IMG/VR virus record: IMGVR_UViG_3300037247_002187
Coordinates: 1-49,581 of that record
Source of the DNA: a virus
Length of the DNA: 49,581 nt
Strand: one strand, 5' to 3'
In this document: positions 1 through 6,438 of the stretch, in pieces
How positions within the stretch are numbered: the stretch's first letter is position 1
Layout: each line of letters opens with the position of its first letter
The notes under the pieces: model-generated
Databases searched by the model: none
What the model was told of the DNA's origin: nothing
What the model saw: only the letters and a program-made list of their open reading frames with translations
Position numbers and translations under genes: made by a program

Positions 1-30
1 CACGTCTTTGACATAGCTCGGGTAGAACAT
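1..30 (-). CDS. Start of an unidentified gene, cut by the window edge
   Basis: An ATG at 30 overlaps the TGA of the upstream gene (TGATG), the coupling seen throughout this operon. Only ten residues, MFYPSYVKDV, lie inside the window before the left edge. It continues the virion operon leftward; no function can be read from so short a piece. Confidence 0.55.
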   Translation of the reverse strand, partial: MFYPSYVKDV

Positions 31-377
31 CAGAGAACGTGCCCATAAGGAGTGCCTACGGGAACGCCCTGATAGATCCCGTGCTGGACCAACTGTGGCG
101 GAGTCTTCTTCATCAGGGCTCCACCAGCAATACCGAGAGAAGCGCCAAGCGCAGCGCCCATGAGGGCTGCCACATGCTTGTTCCTCTCGATCAACATCGC
201 CAATCCCTTTGCCCCAGCAACGCCTGCTCCGCCCCCGAGGAGGCCACCAATCATCAGACCCTTGACCGCATCCTCCCAGTCGGCGGTCTTCTCCATGCCG
301 CCGATCTCGGCCATGCCAGAGGCCAAGCCGAGGACGAGAGCGTTACAGATTGTGGCTTGCGTCGTAGAGCCTGCCAT
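30..377 (-). CDS. Gly/Ala-rich, probably membrane-interacting small virion-cluster protein
   Basis: 115 aa. Two long Gly/Ala/Leu stretches (about residues 40-60 and 68-90) could be membrane helices or a flexible structural segment; between them lies a short charged piece (LIERNKH). EKTADWED near residue 29 resembles the E-K-hydrophobic-A motif repeated in this gene cluster. It overlaps the upstream gene by 35 bases and the next gene by a TGATG. Small virion component or tail-associated protein is a guess from position only. Confidence 0.6.
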   Translation of the reverse strand: MAGSTTQATICNALVLGLASGMAEIGGMEKTADWEDAVKGLMIGGLLGGGAGVAGAKGLAMLIERNKHVAALMGAALGASLGIAGGALMKKTPPQLVQHGIYQGVPVGTPYGHVL

Positions 378-612
378 TTTCGCTGTTTTCTGCCTCAGAA
401 CTCATGTGCTGCGCATTCGCTCCGTCACGCTCATATGGACGGGCAATGTCCGCAGGGTCGTTTTCCACCGAGAAATGCGATCCTGGAGCGTACTTTTTCT
501 TCCCAAGATCGTCCTTTGTTTCTCGCCTCATCAGAGGCATCTTCTTTTTTCGCTTCGCCAATTTACGGAGTTCATCCGTAAAGGCTGCGATGATTATATT
601 ATAGGCCGTCAT
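343..612 (-). CDS. Small basic virion-cluster protein with a DELRKLA motif
   Basis: 89 aa from the ATG at 612, which overlaps the stop of the 31-aa gene upstream (ATGA). The N-terminus reads MTAYNIIIAAFTDELRKLA and is followed by a Lys/Arg-rich segment. The F-x-[DE]-E-x-x-K-[LI]-A pattern recurs in at least four other proteins of this operon, usually in the first 25 residues, and is discussed as a possible targeting or cleavage signal. No family recognised. Confidence 0.6.
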   Translation of the reverse strand: MTAYNIIIAAFTDELRKLAKRKKKMPLMRRETKDDLGKKKYAPGSHFSVENDPADIARPYERDGANAQHMSSEAENSENGRLYDASHNL

Positions 613-704
613 CGAACACAATTTAGATTCGCTGTAAGTCCCGCCGCAATCGTGTTTTCGGCCAGGTTTTCTGCGCTGGCCGAATTTGTGTCAACGAGAG
701 CCAT
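609..704 (-). CDS. 31-aa micro-ORF, translationally coupled
   Basis: ATG at 704 has a strong ribosome binding site (GGAGAAGTC before the ATG). The peptide is Ala/Asn-rich (starts MALVDTNSASAENLAEN) and its TGA overlaps the ATG of the next gene. The strong site and the overlap argue that it is translated, either as a real small protein or as a leader that sets expression of the downstream gene. No homology recognised. Confidence 0.5.
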   Translation of the reverse strand: MALVDTNSASAENLAENTIAAGLTANLNCVR

Positions 705-712
705 GACTTCTC

Positions 713-1069
713 CTATTTCTTCTTCTTGCTGAGGCCATGGAATTCTTCTTTGAATCCCCTGTACATGGCTTCCTGGATTTTCTTCGAGGGACGAGGACCG
801 ACCTTGCCGCCGATAATTCCACCAGGAATTGCCGGTAGCTTGTCGCCGTCACCCCACATGTTCGTTTCGCGAGCCGGGCCCGTCTTGGTCCTTGGCGGGC
901 CGACGTTTGCGCCCGTCAGATCCGATGGCTTCTGCTCGCCATGGAGCTGGAACGGCTGCTCGATGGACCCCACCGGCTGAACCTTTCCCTGCTGGGGAGG
1001 GTTCGGCGGAGTGTGCAGCGGGCCGTAGATGCCGCATTTCTCGAGCAAGCCCATGAGTGGATTGTCCAT
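713..1069 (-). CDS. Pro/Gly-rich virion-cluster protein, unknown
   Basis: 118 aa, low in predicted regular structure: Pro-rich N-terminal third, Gly/Lys-rich middle, and a C-terminus reading MYRGFKEEFHGLSKKKK, a degenerate version of the F-x-E-E-x-x-K-L-A motif seen in neighbours. It starts six bases after the UAG of the gene before it and in the same frame, so UAG read-through would fuse the two. Ends in TAG. Function unknown. Confidence 0.6.
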   Translation of the reverse strand: MDNPLMGLLEKCGIYGPLHTPPNPPQQGKVQPVGSIEQPFQLHGEQKPSDLTGANVGPPRTKTGPARETNMWGDGDKLPAIPGGIIGGKVGPRPSKKIQEAMYRGFKEEFHGLSKKKK

Positions 1070-1072
1070 TTT

Positions 1073-1246
1073 CTACCTCATCCTCGAGGGCGTAGTCGCG
1101 CCGATTTCCGGCTTGATCTTCGGTGCAACTTTACCAACCACCACCTTTTTGCCAGTGATTGCTTTAGTCGTCACAGCCAAACTCTTCGCGAGCGTCGGGC
1201 TTTTCACCAAAGTTCCAATCCTGGCCACTTTCTCGATGAGTCGCAC
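1073..1246 (-). CDS. 57-aa basic protein with N-terminal LIEKVA peptide
   Basis: GTG start at 1246 gives MRLIEKVARIG, matching the M-x-LIEK-[LIV]-A start of six other genes here; this match decides the start. The rest is Lys/Thr/Val-rich and strongly basic, which would suit a DNA-contacting internal head protein. An overlapping ATG at 1248 would give an unrelated frame and is rejected. Ends in TAG, then AAA, then the ATG of the next gene in frame. Confidence 0.6.
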   Translation of the reverse strand: MRLIEKVARIGTLVKSPTLAKSLAVTTKAITGKKVVVGKVAPKIKPEIGATTPSRMR

Positions 1247-1254
1247 ATCCTCTC

Positions 1255-1497
1255 CTAGTACATATGCGGCGGGACAATCATGCCCGCCCCCGGCTGCAGA
1301 GTCCCGGTGTACTTCTTCTTGAGGGCCTTCCGCTTCAGCCTCTCACGCTGACGGAGCTTGTAAGCCCCGTACCCGGCAGCACCTGCCGCCAATGCCGCAG
1401 CGGCTGGAATACCAGCCACAAGGGCAGGAACAGCAAGTTTTTGCGACTCCTCGCTGAATCCTCGAAGGATTTCCGTTCTGCCCATTTTGTCTCTCAC
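1255..1497 (-). CDS. Small protein with EESQKLA motif and hydrophobic Ala/Gly helix
   Basis: 80 aa from the GTG at 1497 (GTGA overlap with the stop upstream), or 76 aa from the ATG at 1485, which begins MGRTEILRGFSEESQKLAV and looks the more natural start. After the motif comes an Ala/Gly/Pro-rich hydrophobic segment (about residues 26-47), then a Lys/Arg-rich tail. The plan of motif, membrane-like helix and basic tail is shared with several neighbours. Unknown function, probably a virion component. Confidence 0.6.
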   Translation of the reverse strand: MRDKMGRTEILRGFSEESQKLAVPALVAGIPAAAALAAGAAGYGAYKLRQRERLKRKALKKKYTGTLQPGAGMIVPPHMY

Positions 1498-1940
1498 GGC
1501 ATCCTGACCGTGTAATTATAATTGGCAAAGCCAATCATTGCACGGTCTATTCCCTGTCTCATGAACTCTTTCGGGGAAATTCCCGGATGCCTCCACCCTC
1601 CTCGTAGAAAACTCTGCAAAGTCGCCTTTCTGAATATCACCTGGCTCTGTCCGAATCGGTAAGTCCTTATAGGGACCACCTTTCCATAGAGATACCACAT
1701 GATATGTGGCGTGACTCCCTTGTCTTGAGCATCCGCATACGGAAGCTCCGAAATTATGTAAATCGACTGGCCGCTCACAAATGCCTGGATGCTATTTGCA
1801 AGCGTTCCAGTCGGATGTTTGAATATTCCGCTGTAGAGCACCTCTTTAATTGAGGTTACCACAGCTTCCTTGACGAACGATGCCTCCGTGAATTCCAGTG
1901 GCTGCCCATCATTGCGATTGAGATCGACAATTCTGAGCAT
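1494..1940 (-). CDS. Putative tail-completion or neck protein (HK97 gp10-like?)
   Basis: 148 aa. The central part (ISELPYADAQDKGVTPHI) followed by a basic stretch and a C-terminal helix (SPKEFMRQGIDRAM) resembles the pattern of HK97-gp10/minor tail completion proteins, in which a substrate-like loop with a Tyr-Ala and His precedes a terminal amphipathic helix. The match is by eye only. An AFSFVKEA-like stretch (EASFVKEAVV) lies near residue 20. The previous gene ends in UAG nine bases upstream in the same frame. Confidence 0.45.
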   Translation of the reverse strand: MLRIVDLNRNDGQPLEFTEASFVKEAVVTSIKEVLYSGIFKHPTGTLANSIQAFVSGQSIYIISELPYADAQDKGVTPHIMWYLYGKVVPIRTYRFGQSQVIFRKATLQSFLRGGWRHPGISPKEFMRQGIDRAMIGFANYNYTVRMP

Positions 1941-1946
1941 AGTCCA

Positions 1947-2141
1947 CTATTGTTCCTTCTTCACTTGCTGCGCAATTTTGATCTTCGCGTGGACCTGATC
2001 GAATTCCCTTTTTGTCAACTTCCGCCCTCCAGTAGCCCGGTCGATACTGCGGAGCAGACTCTCATTCTGGATCGACTTCTTCCCGTGGTTTTTCTCACAG
2101 ACTTGCCGGTACTCGCGAACGTCCATTGTTCGTTCAGACAC
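1947..2141 (-). CDS. 64-aa basic protein, unknown
   Basis: The GTG at 2141 follows an almost perfect Shine-Dalgarno sequence (AAGGAGGTGATCCA), which decides the start. The product is charged and helical (KLTKREFDQVHAKIKIAQQ near the C-terminus). It ends in UAG, after which TGG ACT ATG continues in frame into the next gene. No family recognised. Confidence 0.6.
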   Translation of the reverse strand: MSERTMDVREYRQVCEKNHGKKSIQNESLLRSIDRATGGRKLTKREFDQVHAKIKIAQQVKKEQ

Positions 2142-2145
2142 TGGA

Positions 2146-2454
2146 TCACCTCCTTCTTTTTCTGGTTGCCGCATATTCAAATGGAACGGGTGATTGATCA
2201 TTGGGCTGTTTGGGGGATGCCGCCCACTGGTCCTGGGTCTTCTTACGATTGTCTTCTGCCCTACGACGGAAGAACTCGTCCAATGCTCCAGTTACAGATC
2301 CTAAGGCGGCTCCAAGCAAAGCGGCCTGGCGACTTCTTCCCAAAACCTCGCCGACAAACAGACCCTCGACTCCGCGCGTGAGGATGCTCACAGCAGCGCG
2401 CCTGGCCTTGTCTCTGGCTGATAGTTCCTGGGCTAGTTTTTCAATCAAGATCAT
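2146..2454 (-). CDS. LIEKLA-leader protein with glycine-zipper-like helix
   Basis: 102 aa beginning MILIEKLAQELSARDKARR. After the leader come an Arg/Ala-rich helix, a hydrophobic small-residue segment (AALLGAALGSVTGALDEF, about residues 44-61) that could be membrane-inserting, and a Lys/Arg-rich tail. Such a plan would fit a small ejection or internal head protein, but that is inference from the leader and position. The ATG has an acceptable upstream purine-rich site. Confidence 0.65.
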   Translation of the reverse strand: MILIEKLAQELSARDKARRAAVSILTRGVEGLFVGEVLGRSRQAALLGAALGSVTGALDEFFRRRAEDNRKKTQDQWAASPKQPNDQSPVPFEYAATRKRRR

Positions 2455-2457
2455 GAT

Positions 2458-2946
2458 TCACCTCAAACTTGGCGTGCTTCCACCTCTGACTGACGAGCTT
2501 ATAAATTCGCCACCTGAATGGAGGCTTCCCATCATGCTTCCGTATCCCACAGCCTCAGAGTCTATCTGCTTGTTCCCGAGCGAGCTATTTGGAAACATAC
2601 TCCCGTCTCGTGGGTTTTCGTCATACCCGCCATACGAGGTTTTCTTTTTCCCGATGGCCTTGATCCGCTTGTCCTGCACTTTTTTCAGCCGGACAACTGC
2701 AGCCAATTTGCTCATTCGAGACTGCCGCTTGTGATAGTAGGCCACAACATCTTTGACCTTCTTGTTCATGAACTTCTTCTTGAGCGGTACGACCACTTCA
2801 GGTCCATTCTCGCCCAGAAGAGCATTCACGGGGCCTTTTACCACGCCGCCTGCACCATATTGACCCATCGCATCCCGGCCCGGATTGTGGGCCAGGAAGT
2901 CGTTCACGTGAATTGTGCGCGCTGCCAGTTTCTCGATCAGCATCAT
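2458..2946 (-). CDS. LIEKLA-leader protein with a tape-measure-type GENGPEVVVPL motif
   Basis: 162 aa. Starts MMLIEKLAARTI. Residues about 28-56 read GQYGAGGVVKGPVNALLG followed by ENGPEVVVPL, the signature G-[GI]-V-x-x-P-x-x-A-L-x-G-E-x-G-P-E-x-V-x-P-L found near the C-terminus of many phage tape measure proteins. Here it sits in a small protein followed by a Lys-rich middle (KKKFMNKKVKDVV) and a Gly/Ser-rich C-terminus. It overlaps the next upstream gene by ATGA. It may be a tail-tip or tail-length accessory protein; not itself a tape measure, which would be far longer. Confidence 0.65.
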   Translation of the reverse strand: MMLIEKLAARTIHVNDFLAHNPGRDAMGQYGAGGVVKGPVNALLGENGPEVVVPLKKKFMNKKVKDVVAYYHKRQSRMSKLAAVVRLKKVQDKRIKAIGKKKTSYGGYDENPRDGSMFPNSSLGNKQIDSEAVGYGSMMGSLHSGGEFISSSVRGGSTPSLR

Positions 2947-3188
2947 TTGTAGACCATGCCGCCCTTTTTCATTTTTGTCTTCTTCTTTTCCATGCGCTCC
3001 CGCAAGCGACCCTTATGATACCCAAGGGCTCCGCCAGCGATTGTTCCAGCGGCAGTAATGGCGGCTGCTGGCGCAACTTCACCAAGGGGAGTTTCGGCAA
3101 ACTCCTTTAGTCCCTTCCTGGCGCGTCTCAATATCTCGAGCAAGCGTTTTGCCTTACCGCGCGCGGCTATCTTTTCGATCATAATCAT
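2943..3188 (-). CDS. LIEK-leader basic protein with glycine-rich hydrophobic segment
   Basis: 81 aa, MIMIEKIAARGKAKRLLEI at the N-terminus, an Ala/Gly/Thr hydrophobic stretch (APAAAITAAGTIAGGALGY, about residues 37-56), then KKKTKMKKGGMVYK at the end. The C-terminal GGMVY also ends the neighbouring 62-aa protein. Coupled on both sides by ATGA overlaps. Unknown function; probably packaged in the virion like its neighbours. Confidence 0.65.
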   Translation of the reverse strand: MIMIEKIAARGKAKRLLEILRRARKGLKEFAETPLGEVAPAAAITAAGTIAGGALGYHKGRLRERMEKKKTKMKKGGMVYK

Positions 3189-3373
3189 CTAGTAGACCCA
3201 CCTTTGCCGTAGACCATGCCGCCTCCCCGCATTTTCACCTGCTTGCCGGAAGCCTGGGATACACGTTGAAGGATCGACCTGGCCTTTCCTGCCTGGCCCT
3301 TCTTGGCGTAGTGCCGAGCCGCATGGCGAGCCATCGCGAGACCATCAGCAGCCACTTTTTCGATCAGTTGCAT
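3185..3373 (-). CDS. 62-aa LIEKVA-leader basic protein
   Basis: MQLIEKVAADGLAMARHAAR at the N-terminus, then a Lys/Arg/Gln helix and a Gly-rich tail containing GGGMVYGKGG. Small, strongly basic, with a leader matching the group. The start is fixed by the leader and by the close junction with the TAA of the upstream gene at 3375. No family recognised. Confidence 0.65.
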   Translation of the reverse strand: MQLIEKVAADGLAMARHAARHYAKKGQAGKARSILQRVSQASGKQVKMRGGGMVYGKGGSTR

Positions 3374-3374
3374 T

Positions 3375-3836
3375 TTAGTACCTCTTCTTGGATTTGGAGC
3401 TCACGATTCGAATACGAGGCCCGAGACTTTTCTTGTTCTTCGAGGTCACCACGCCGCCTCTGCGAAAACCTATACCACCAGGCATGCTGCCAGCCCTTCC
3501 GCCTGCGGCACCCATCCGGCCAGCCATTCCGCCCGCCATCCTGCCTCCGCCTCCGCCTCCGAAGCCCAACATTCCGCCGCCCCCTACTCCCATGCCATTG
3601 AAGCCGAGCTTTTGAAGCTCTTCGGAGAATCCTTTTAGCAGAGAAGCTTTCTTTGCCATCATTAGGCCCTTTCGCTTCTTCTTTTCTTTGACTCTGGCAG
3701 CAGTGCTCGATTCCCATCTGCTGGTCGGAAGCGGCACAGCTCCGGGATCAAGCCCCTGGTTGCTCAAGATCGAGTAATGGCGGCTCTGATCCGCTTTTGC
3801 CCCCACGTCTTCATTGTAAAAGGCATCCTTCCTCAT
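3375..3836 (-). CDS. Gly/Met-rich protein with EELQKLG motif; possible internal start
   Basis: 153 aa from the ATG at 3836 (ATGA overlap). The first ~60 residues are soluble-looking and basic; an internal MMAKKASLLKGFSEELQKLG (ATGs at 3662 and 3659) then begins the motif-bearing part, followed by an extreme Gly/Met/Ala-rich segment (about residues 80-125) and a basic tail. The arrangement parallels the gene at 12446-13084, where a motif also follows an internal Met. Either one long protein or two in-frame products. Function unknown. Confidence 0.6.
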   Translation of the reverse strand: MRKDAFYNEDVGAKADQSRHYSILSNQGLDPGAVPLPTSRWESSTAARVKEKKKRKGLMMAKKASLLKGFSEELQKLGFNGMGVGGGGMLGFGGGGGGRMAGGMAGRMGAAGGRAGSMPGGIGFRRGGVVTSKNKKSLGPRIRIVSSKSKKRY

Positions 3837-4066
3837 GTTCTTGGCCTGTATCCGCCGCCCTGCTGCTCGTATGTGATCCCGCCTGTATTCTCGCCCATGC
3901 GCTCCCCGAAGCCGCCGCCCTTGCCCTCGAACCCCCGCCGACTCTGGCCATCTGGGTCAATCTGGTGATCCTTGTCCTTGCCCTGATCCAGCCAGCGACG
4001 GGCCTTCTTCATTTTCTTGCCCTGCTTATAATAACTGGGTTGGGCCAATTTCTCAATTAACATCAT
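3833..4066 (-). CDS. 77-aa LIEKLA-leader protein, Gly-rich tail
   Basis: MMLIEKLAQPSYYKQGKKM at the N-terminus, a Lys/Arg/Asp-rich middle and a Gly-rich C-terminus (GGGFGERMGENTGGITYEQQ region). ATGA overlaps link it to genes on both sides. It belongs to the leader-bearing group; the rest looks disordered. Function unknown. Confidence 0.65.
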   Translation of the reverse strand: MMLIEKLAQPSYYKQGKKMKKARRWLDQGKDKDHQIDPDGQSRRGFEGKGGGFGERMGENTGGITYEQQGGGYRPRT

Positions 4067-4920
4067 GGGAAATCCCCAGCCAAGGTATGTCTTTGGGTGA
4101 GGAATTGTCCTTGTGTGTCGAAAGGCGGTAGTCTGTCCAAACCGTCAACGTTGATTTTCCACTCCACGTCTGCCCGATTTATTTCGGTCAGCAGGAGATT
4201 CTGGTGGATGATAGCTCTGCGTTTTCTGGTCGGCACCATATTCGAAACGCGCCACCGCTTTCCGTCGTGCTCCTCGATCAGAATATCCCTCGGCTTGAGT
4301 TCCGGGAAATTGCTCATCCAAGCAGGGGTCTGATTCGGCGTCAATTCCCCGAAATTCATTTTTTGTACCTGTTTGGCCGACGGGGATAAATTAACGAGTG
4401 CCGGGATTGGTTCGAAGAACCCACCCAGGAATCCCGTGTCGAAGCAAATGGTGCAGTTGGAAAGTTTCCGGCGCTGCTTGATATTGTCCCAGCAGTTGTT
4501 GCATCGCTGCCCGAAAGTTCGTTCCTGAAGAATGAAGCACTTCACCCCGACGAACCTTCGTAAAGCCAGTTCATTCCTGCGGATAATAGAAAGCCCGATG
4601 CGGTCCGGTTTCTCTTGATTGCTGGCAGTCGGGGATTCAGTGAAAGTTTTCGAGGAGACTTCTACTGCCCGGACTTTGTAGTACCACTGTCTCCAGCGAG
4701 CCTTCTGGCTCGAGTTGGGATCGTGAAATGTAAAACCCGTTATATCTTCCTGAATAACCCGGAAGTCTGTGTCTTCTTGGGATTGGCTGCGAAGTACGGT
4801 GAAGCTGAAATCGCTTATGGGCCGATTCGTCGGCTTAATGCGCCAGTCTACCGTAAGAAAGTTCAAGGAGAACGATCTCACGTTGACCTTGTCGATCTGT
4901 ATCAGTTCCGTGGTCGGCAC
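4063..4920 (-). CDS. Putative neck/tail-junction protein: Ig/FN3-like N-terminus plus zinc-binding domain
   Basis: 285 aa from a GTG at 4920 (AGAGG eight bases upstream). The first ~100 residues look like a beta-sandwich of the Ig/fibronectin-III kind (YYKVRAVEVSS near residue 80). Cys140, Cys143, Cys156 and Cys159 form a C-N-N-C ... C-T-I-C zinc site followed by FDTGFLGGF; I associate this C-x-x-C-[WY]-D ... C-x-x-C-[FY]-x-T-G-F-x-G-G pattern with large-phage connector-region proteins. Position after capsid and connector genes supports a neck or baseplate-proximal role. The exact role is unproven. Confidence 0.55.
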   Translation of the reverse strand: MPTTELIQIDKVNVRSFSLNFLTVDWRIKPTNRPISDFSFTVLRSQSQEDTDFRVIQEDITGFTFHDPNSSQKARWRQWYYKVRAVEVSSKTFTESPTASNQEKPDRIGLSIIRRNELALRRFVGVKCFILQERTFGQRCNNCWDNIKQRRKLSNCTICFDTGFLGGFFEPIPALVNLSPSAKQVQKMNFGELTPNQTPAWMSNFPELKPRDILIEEHDGKRWRVSNMVPTRKRRAIIHQNLLLTEINRADVEWKINVDGLDRLPPFDTQGQFLTQRHTLAGDFP

Positions 4921-4938
4921 TTGCCATACCTCTACTCA

Positions 4939-5436
4939 CTACCGGTTCACGGCTGGATCTAGATCCGTGTTGATTCCGGAGTACTCGGACGGGACTGATC
5001 CGAAACCGGCGGCGATGTTAAGAGTCTTTTTGAGAGCGACCTTCTTGGCTTCGTATCCTCTTGGCCCGTCGCTCAGAGCGGCAATCTTGGCGTGAAAGAG
5101 CGGCATCTTGTTCTTGTCGTCTACGCTGATCCCTCCATCTGAATACGGGAGTTGGTTCCTGGCGTAATAAATAGCTGCCGAATCGAGGATCTCGATTGCG
5201 GCTCCTCGGATCAGCAGTCTTGGCGATGGATGGGATGCAATGTCAATGACACCTAAAGGCGGCTGCGTGGTATTCCAGTCCTCGATAGCGTCGAAGATAG
5301 CCTGCTTCATTTGACCATCTGTGCTCTCTTTTCCCTCCAGCAATTCATTGAGCACAGGATCGTCCCGAAGAAAAGATCGAAGTTCCTCCGTGCGTTGCTT
5401 GAGTAGGCGCTCGTTTCTTTCTTTAGGTGGAGGCAT
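4939..5436 (-). CDS. Putative head-tail connector (adaptor) protein
   Basis: 165 aa, mostly helical. A central AIYYARNQLPYSDGGISVDD reads like the loop of phage head-completion or neck proteins, in which a helix ends at an aromatic-Arg-Asn and is followed by a Gly-Gly turn. It follows the capsid genes and precedes the zinc-binding neck candidate, which supports the call. Ends in TAG immediately followed by TGA, so amber suppression could not extend it. Confidence 0.45.
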   Translation of the reverse strand: MPPPKERNERLLKQRTEELRSFLRDDPVLNELLEGKESTDGQMKQAIFDAIEDWNTTQPPLGVIDIASHPSPRLLIRGAAIEILDSAAIYYARNQLPYSDGGISVDDKNKMPLFHAKIAALSDGPRGYEAKKVALKKTLNIAAGFGSVPSEYSGINTDLDPAVNR

Positions 5437-6151
5437 CCTCGGCTCCCTGGCTCTCCTGGTGCTCTATGATCGCTTGAGCGAGAACGTCTTTTTGGGTGCT
5501 CTTCGCTTCGATCTTCTTGGACTCTACCACGCGCCTAACGTCGCTCATTTTCATTCCGTCTAGTTCTTCACGAGCATAGATCACGCCAGGATCGGGTAAT
5601 GGGGTATTCATCTCTTCGGTAAGGGTCGGCGGAACCACATCATCGTCATCGTCGTCTGCATCCGAAGCATTTTTCTCGGAATCCGCCGTAGTGGGTTGGC
5701 CATCGAATCCGGAGGCCACGGTTCCATCCGTGGGTGCCGGAGGATTTTCGGCCATTACGTCGGCTTTATCAGTCGGCTTCGGGGCCTTATCCGTGATGTT
5801 CAGATCGAGATTCGGTGGATCGTCCTTGGACAAATTCTCGAATCCAGGCTTTTGGGGATCGCCCTTTAGACCTTCCGCAGGACTCTTCTTCGTGTCCTTC
5901 TTCGTGACTGTTGTGGCAGCTTTTGCCGTCTTCTCCTTCGGTTTGAAGGGCTCGATCTTAAGGAGTCCGTCCGCTTCCCATTGCCGCATGTTTGCGTCAA
6001 CTTGGTCATCGTAAATGACCTTCGTGCACAGGCGAGGTTCGAAATTCAGTTGCTCTCCTCGAAGCAGAAATTTCAGCGGACTTTTGAATCCAAGATTTTG
6101 ATTGGAGATATTCGTTAGCCGAACGAGCTGGCGGGTTGCCGTTGTAGCCAT
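5423..6151 (-). CDS. Head-region protein with disordered acidic middle and SAP/HeH-like C-terminal module
   Basis: 242 aa, with AGGAGG well placed before the ATG at 6151. Residues 1-70 are a folded-looking basic domain; 75-180 is Lys/Pro/Asp-rich and probably disordered, with a run of seven Asp; residues about 198-233 form a small helical module (LDGMKMSDVRRVVESKK then AQAIIEHQ). About half of this module is identical to the C-terminus of the plus-strand protein at 16279. SAP, HeH and Rho-N modules have this size and bind nucleic acid or proteins. Overlaps the next gene by 14 bases. Confidence 0.55.
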   Translation of the reverse strand: MATTATRQLVRLTNISNQNLGFKSPLKFLLRGEQLNFEPRLCTKVIYDDQVDANMRQWEADGLLKIEPFKPKEKTAKAATTVTKKDTKKSPAEGLKGDPQKPGFENLSKDDPPNLDLNITDKAPKPTDKADVMAENPPAPTDGTVASGFDGQPTTADSEKNASDADDDDDDVVPPTLTEEMNTPLPDPGVIYAREELDGMKMSDVRRVVESKKIEAKSTQKDVLAQAIIEHQESQGAEDAST

Positions 6152-6202
6152 TTTCTTCGCCTCCTGAAGTTTCCGACACCCACATGGGTTTCGCCGAGTC
6201 GG

Positions 6203-6343
6203 TTAAGTGACAGCCGATAAAATCGCTGGTGGTGGTTTTCGCTTCCCTCCTACGAGCCTCGCTGCACGCGCAGCACCATAAGAACTCTTTTGCACTTTTG
6301 CCGTAGGAATTACTGCTACTTGAGCCAACTTCTCGATCAGCAT
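6203..6343 (-). CDS. 46-aa LIEKLA-leader protein
   Basis: ATG at 6343, close behind AAGGATC. Begins MLIEKLAQVAVIPTAKVQKS and continues basic (Arg/Lys/Pro). The overlapping longer frame that starts at 6371 lacks any such match and is rejected. It lies between the capsid gene and the connector genes, so a leader-bearing protein is encoded even inside the capsid block. Confidence 0.6.
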   Translation of the reverse strand: MLIEKLAQVAVIPTAKVQKSSYGAARAARLVGGKRKPPPAILSAVT

Positions 6344-6382
6344 GATCCTTGGCCGAGGCATGAGCATCCAATCTAGGCGTCG

Positions 6383-6414
6383 GTGGGGAGCGGGAATATA
6401 AACCCGCCCCCCAC
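6383..6414 (-). terminator. Strong GC hairpin after the capsid gene
   Basis: Twelve-position stem (11 pairs) GTGGGGGGCGGG / CCCGCTCCCCAC on the minus strand around the 8-base loop TTTATATT. It lies 25-56 bases past the capsid stop and has no U-run, so it may act as a 3' stabiliser or partial terminator that sets capsid mRNA apart from downstream genes. Confidence 0.5.
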
Positions 6415-6438
6415 TTCAGCCCGCGCAGCGGAATGCTA

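Noticed and set aside
598-621. Second copy of the virion promoter (GACGGCCTATAAT, minus strand, near 600)
   Set aside because: The -10-like stretch matches that at 15964, but there is no -35 box at 17 bases (CTAAAT) and the sequence encodes the first residues of the gene at 343-612.
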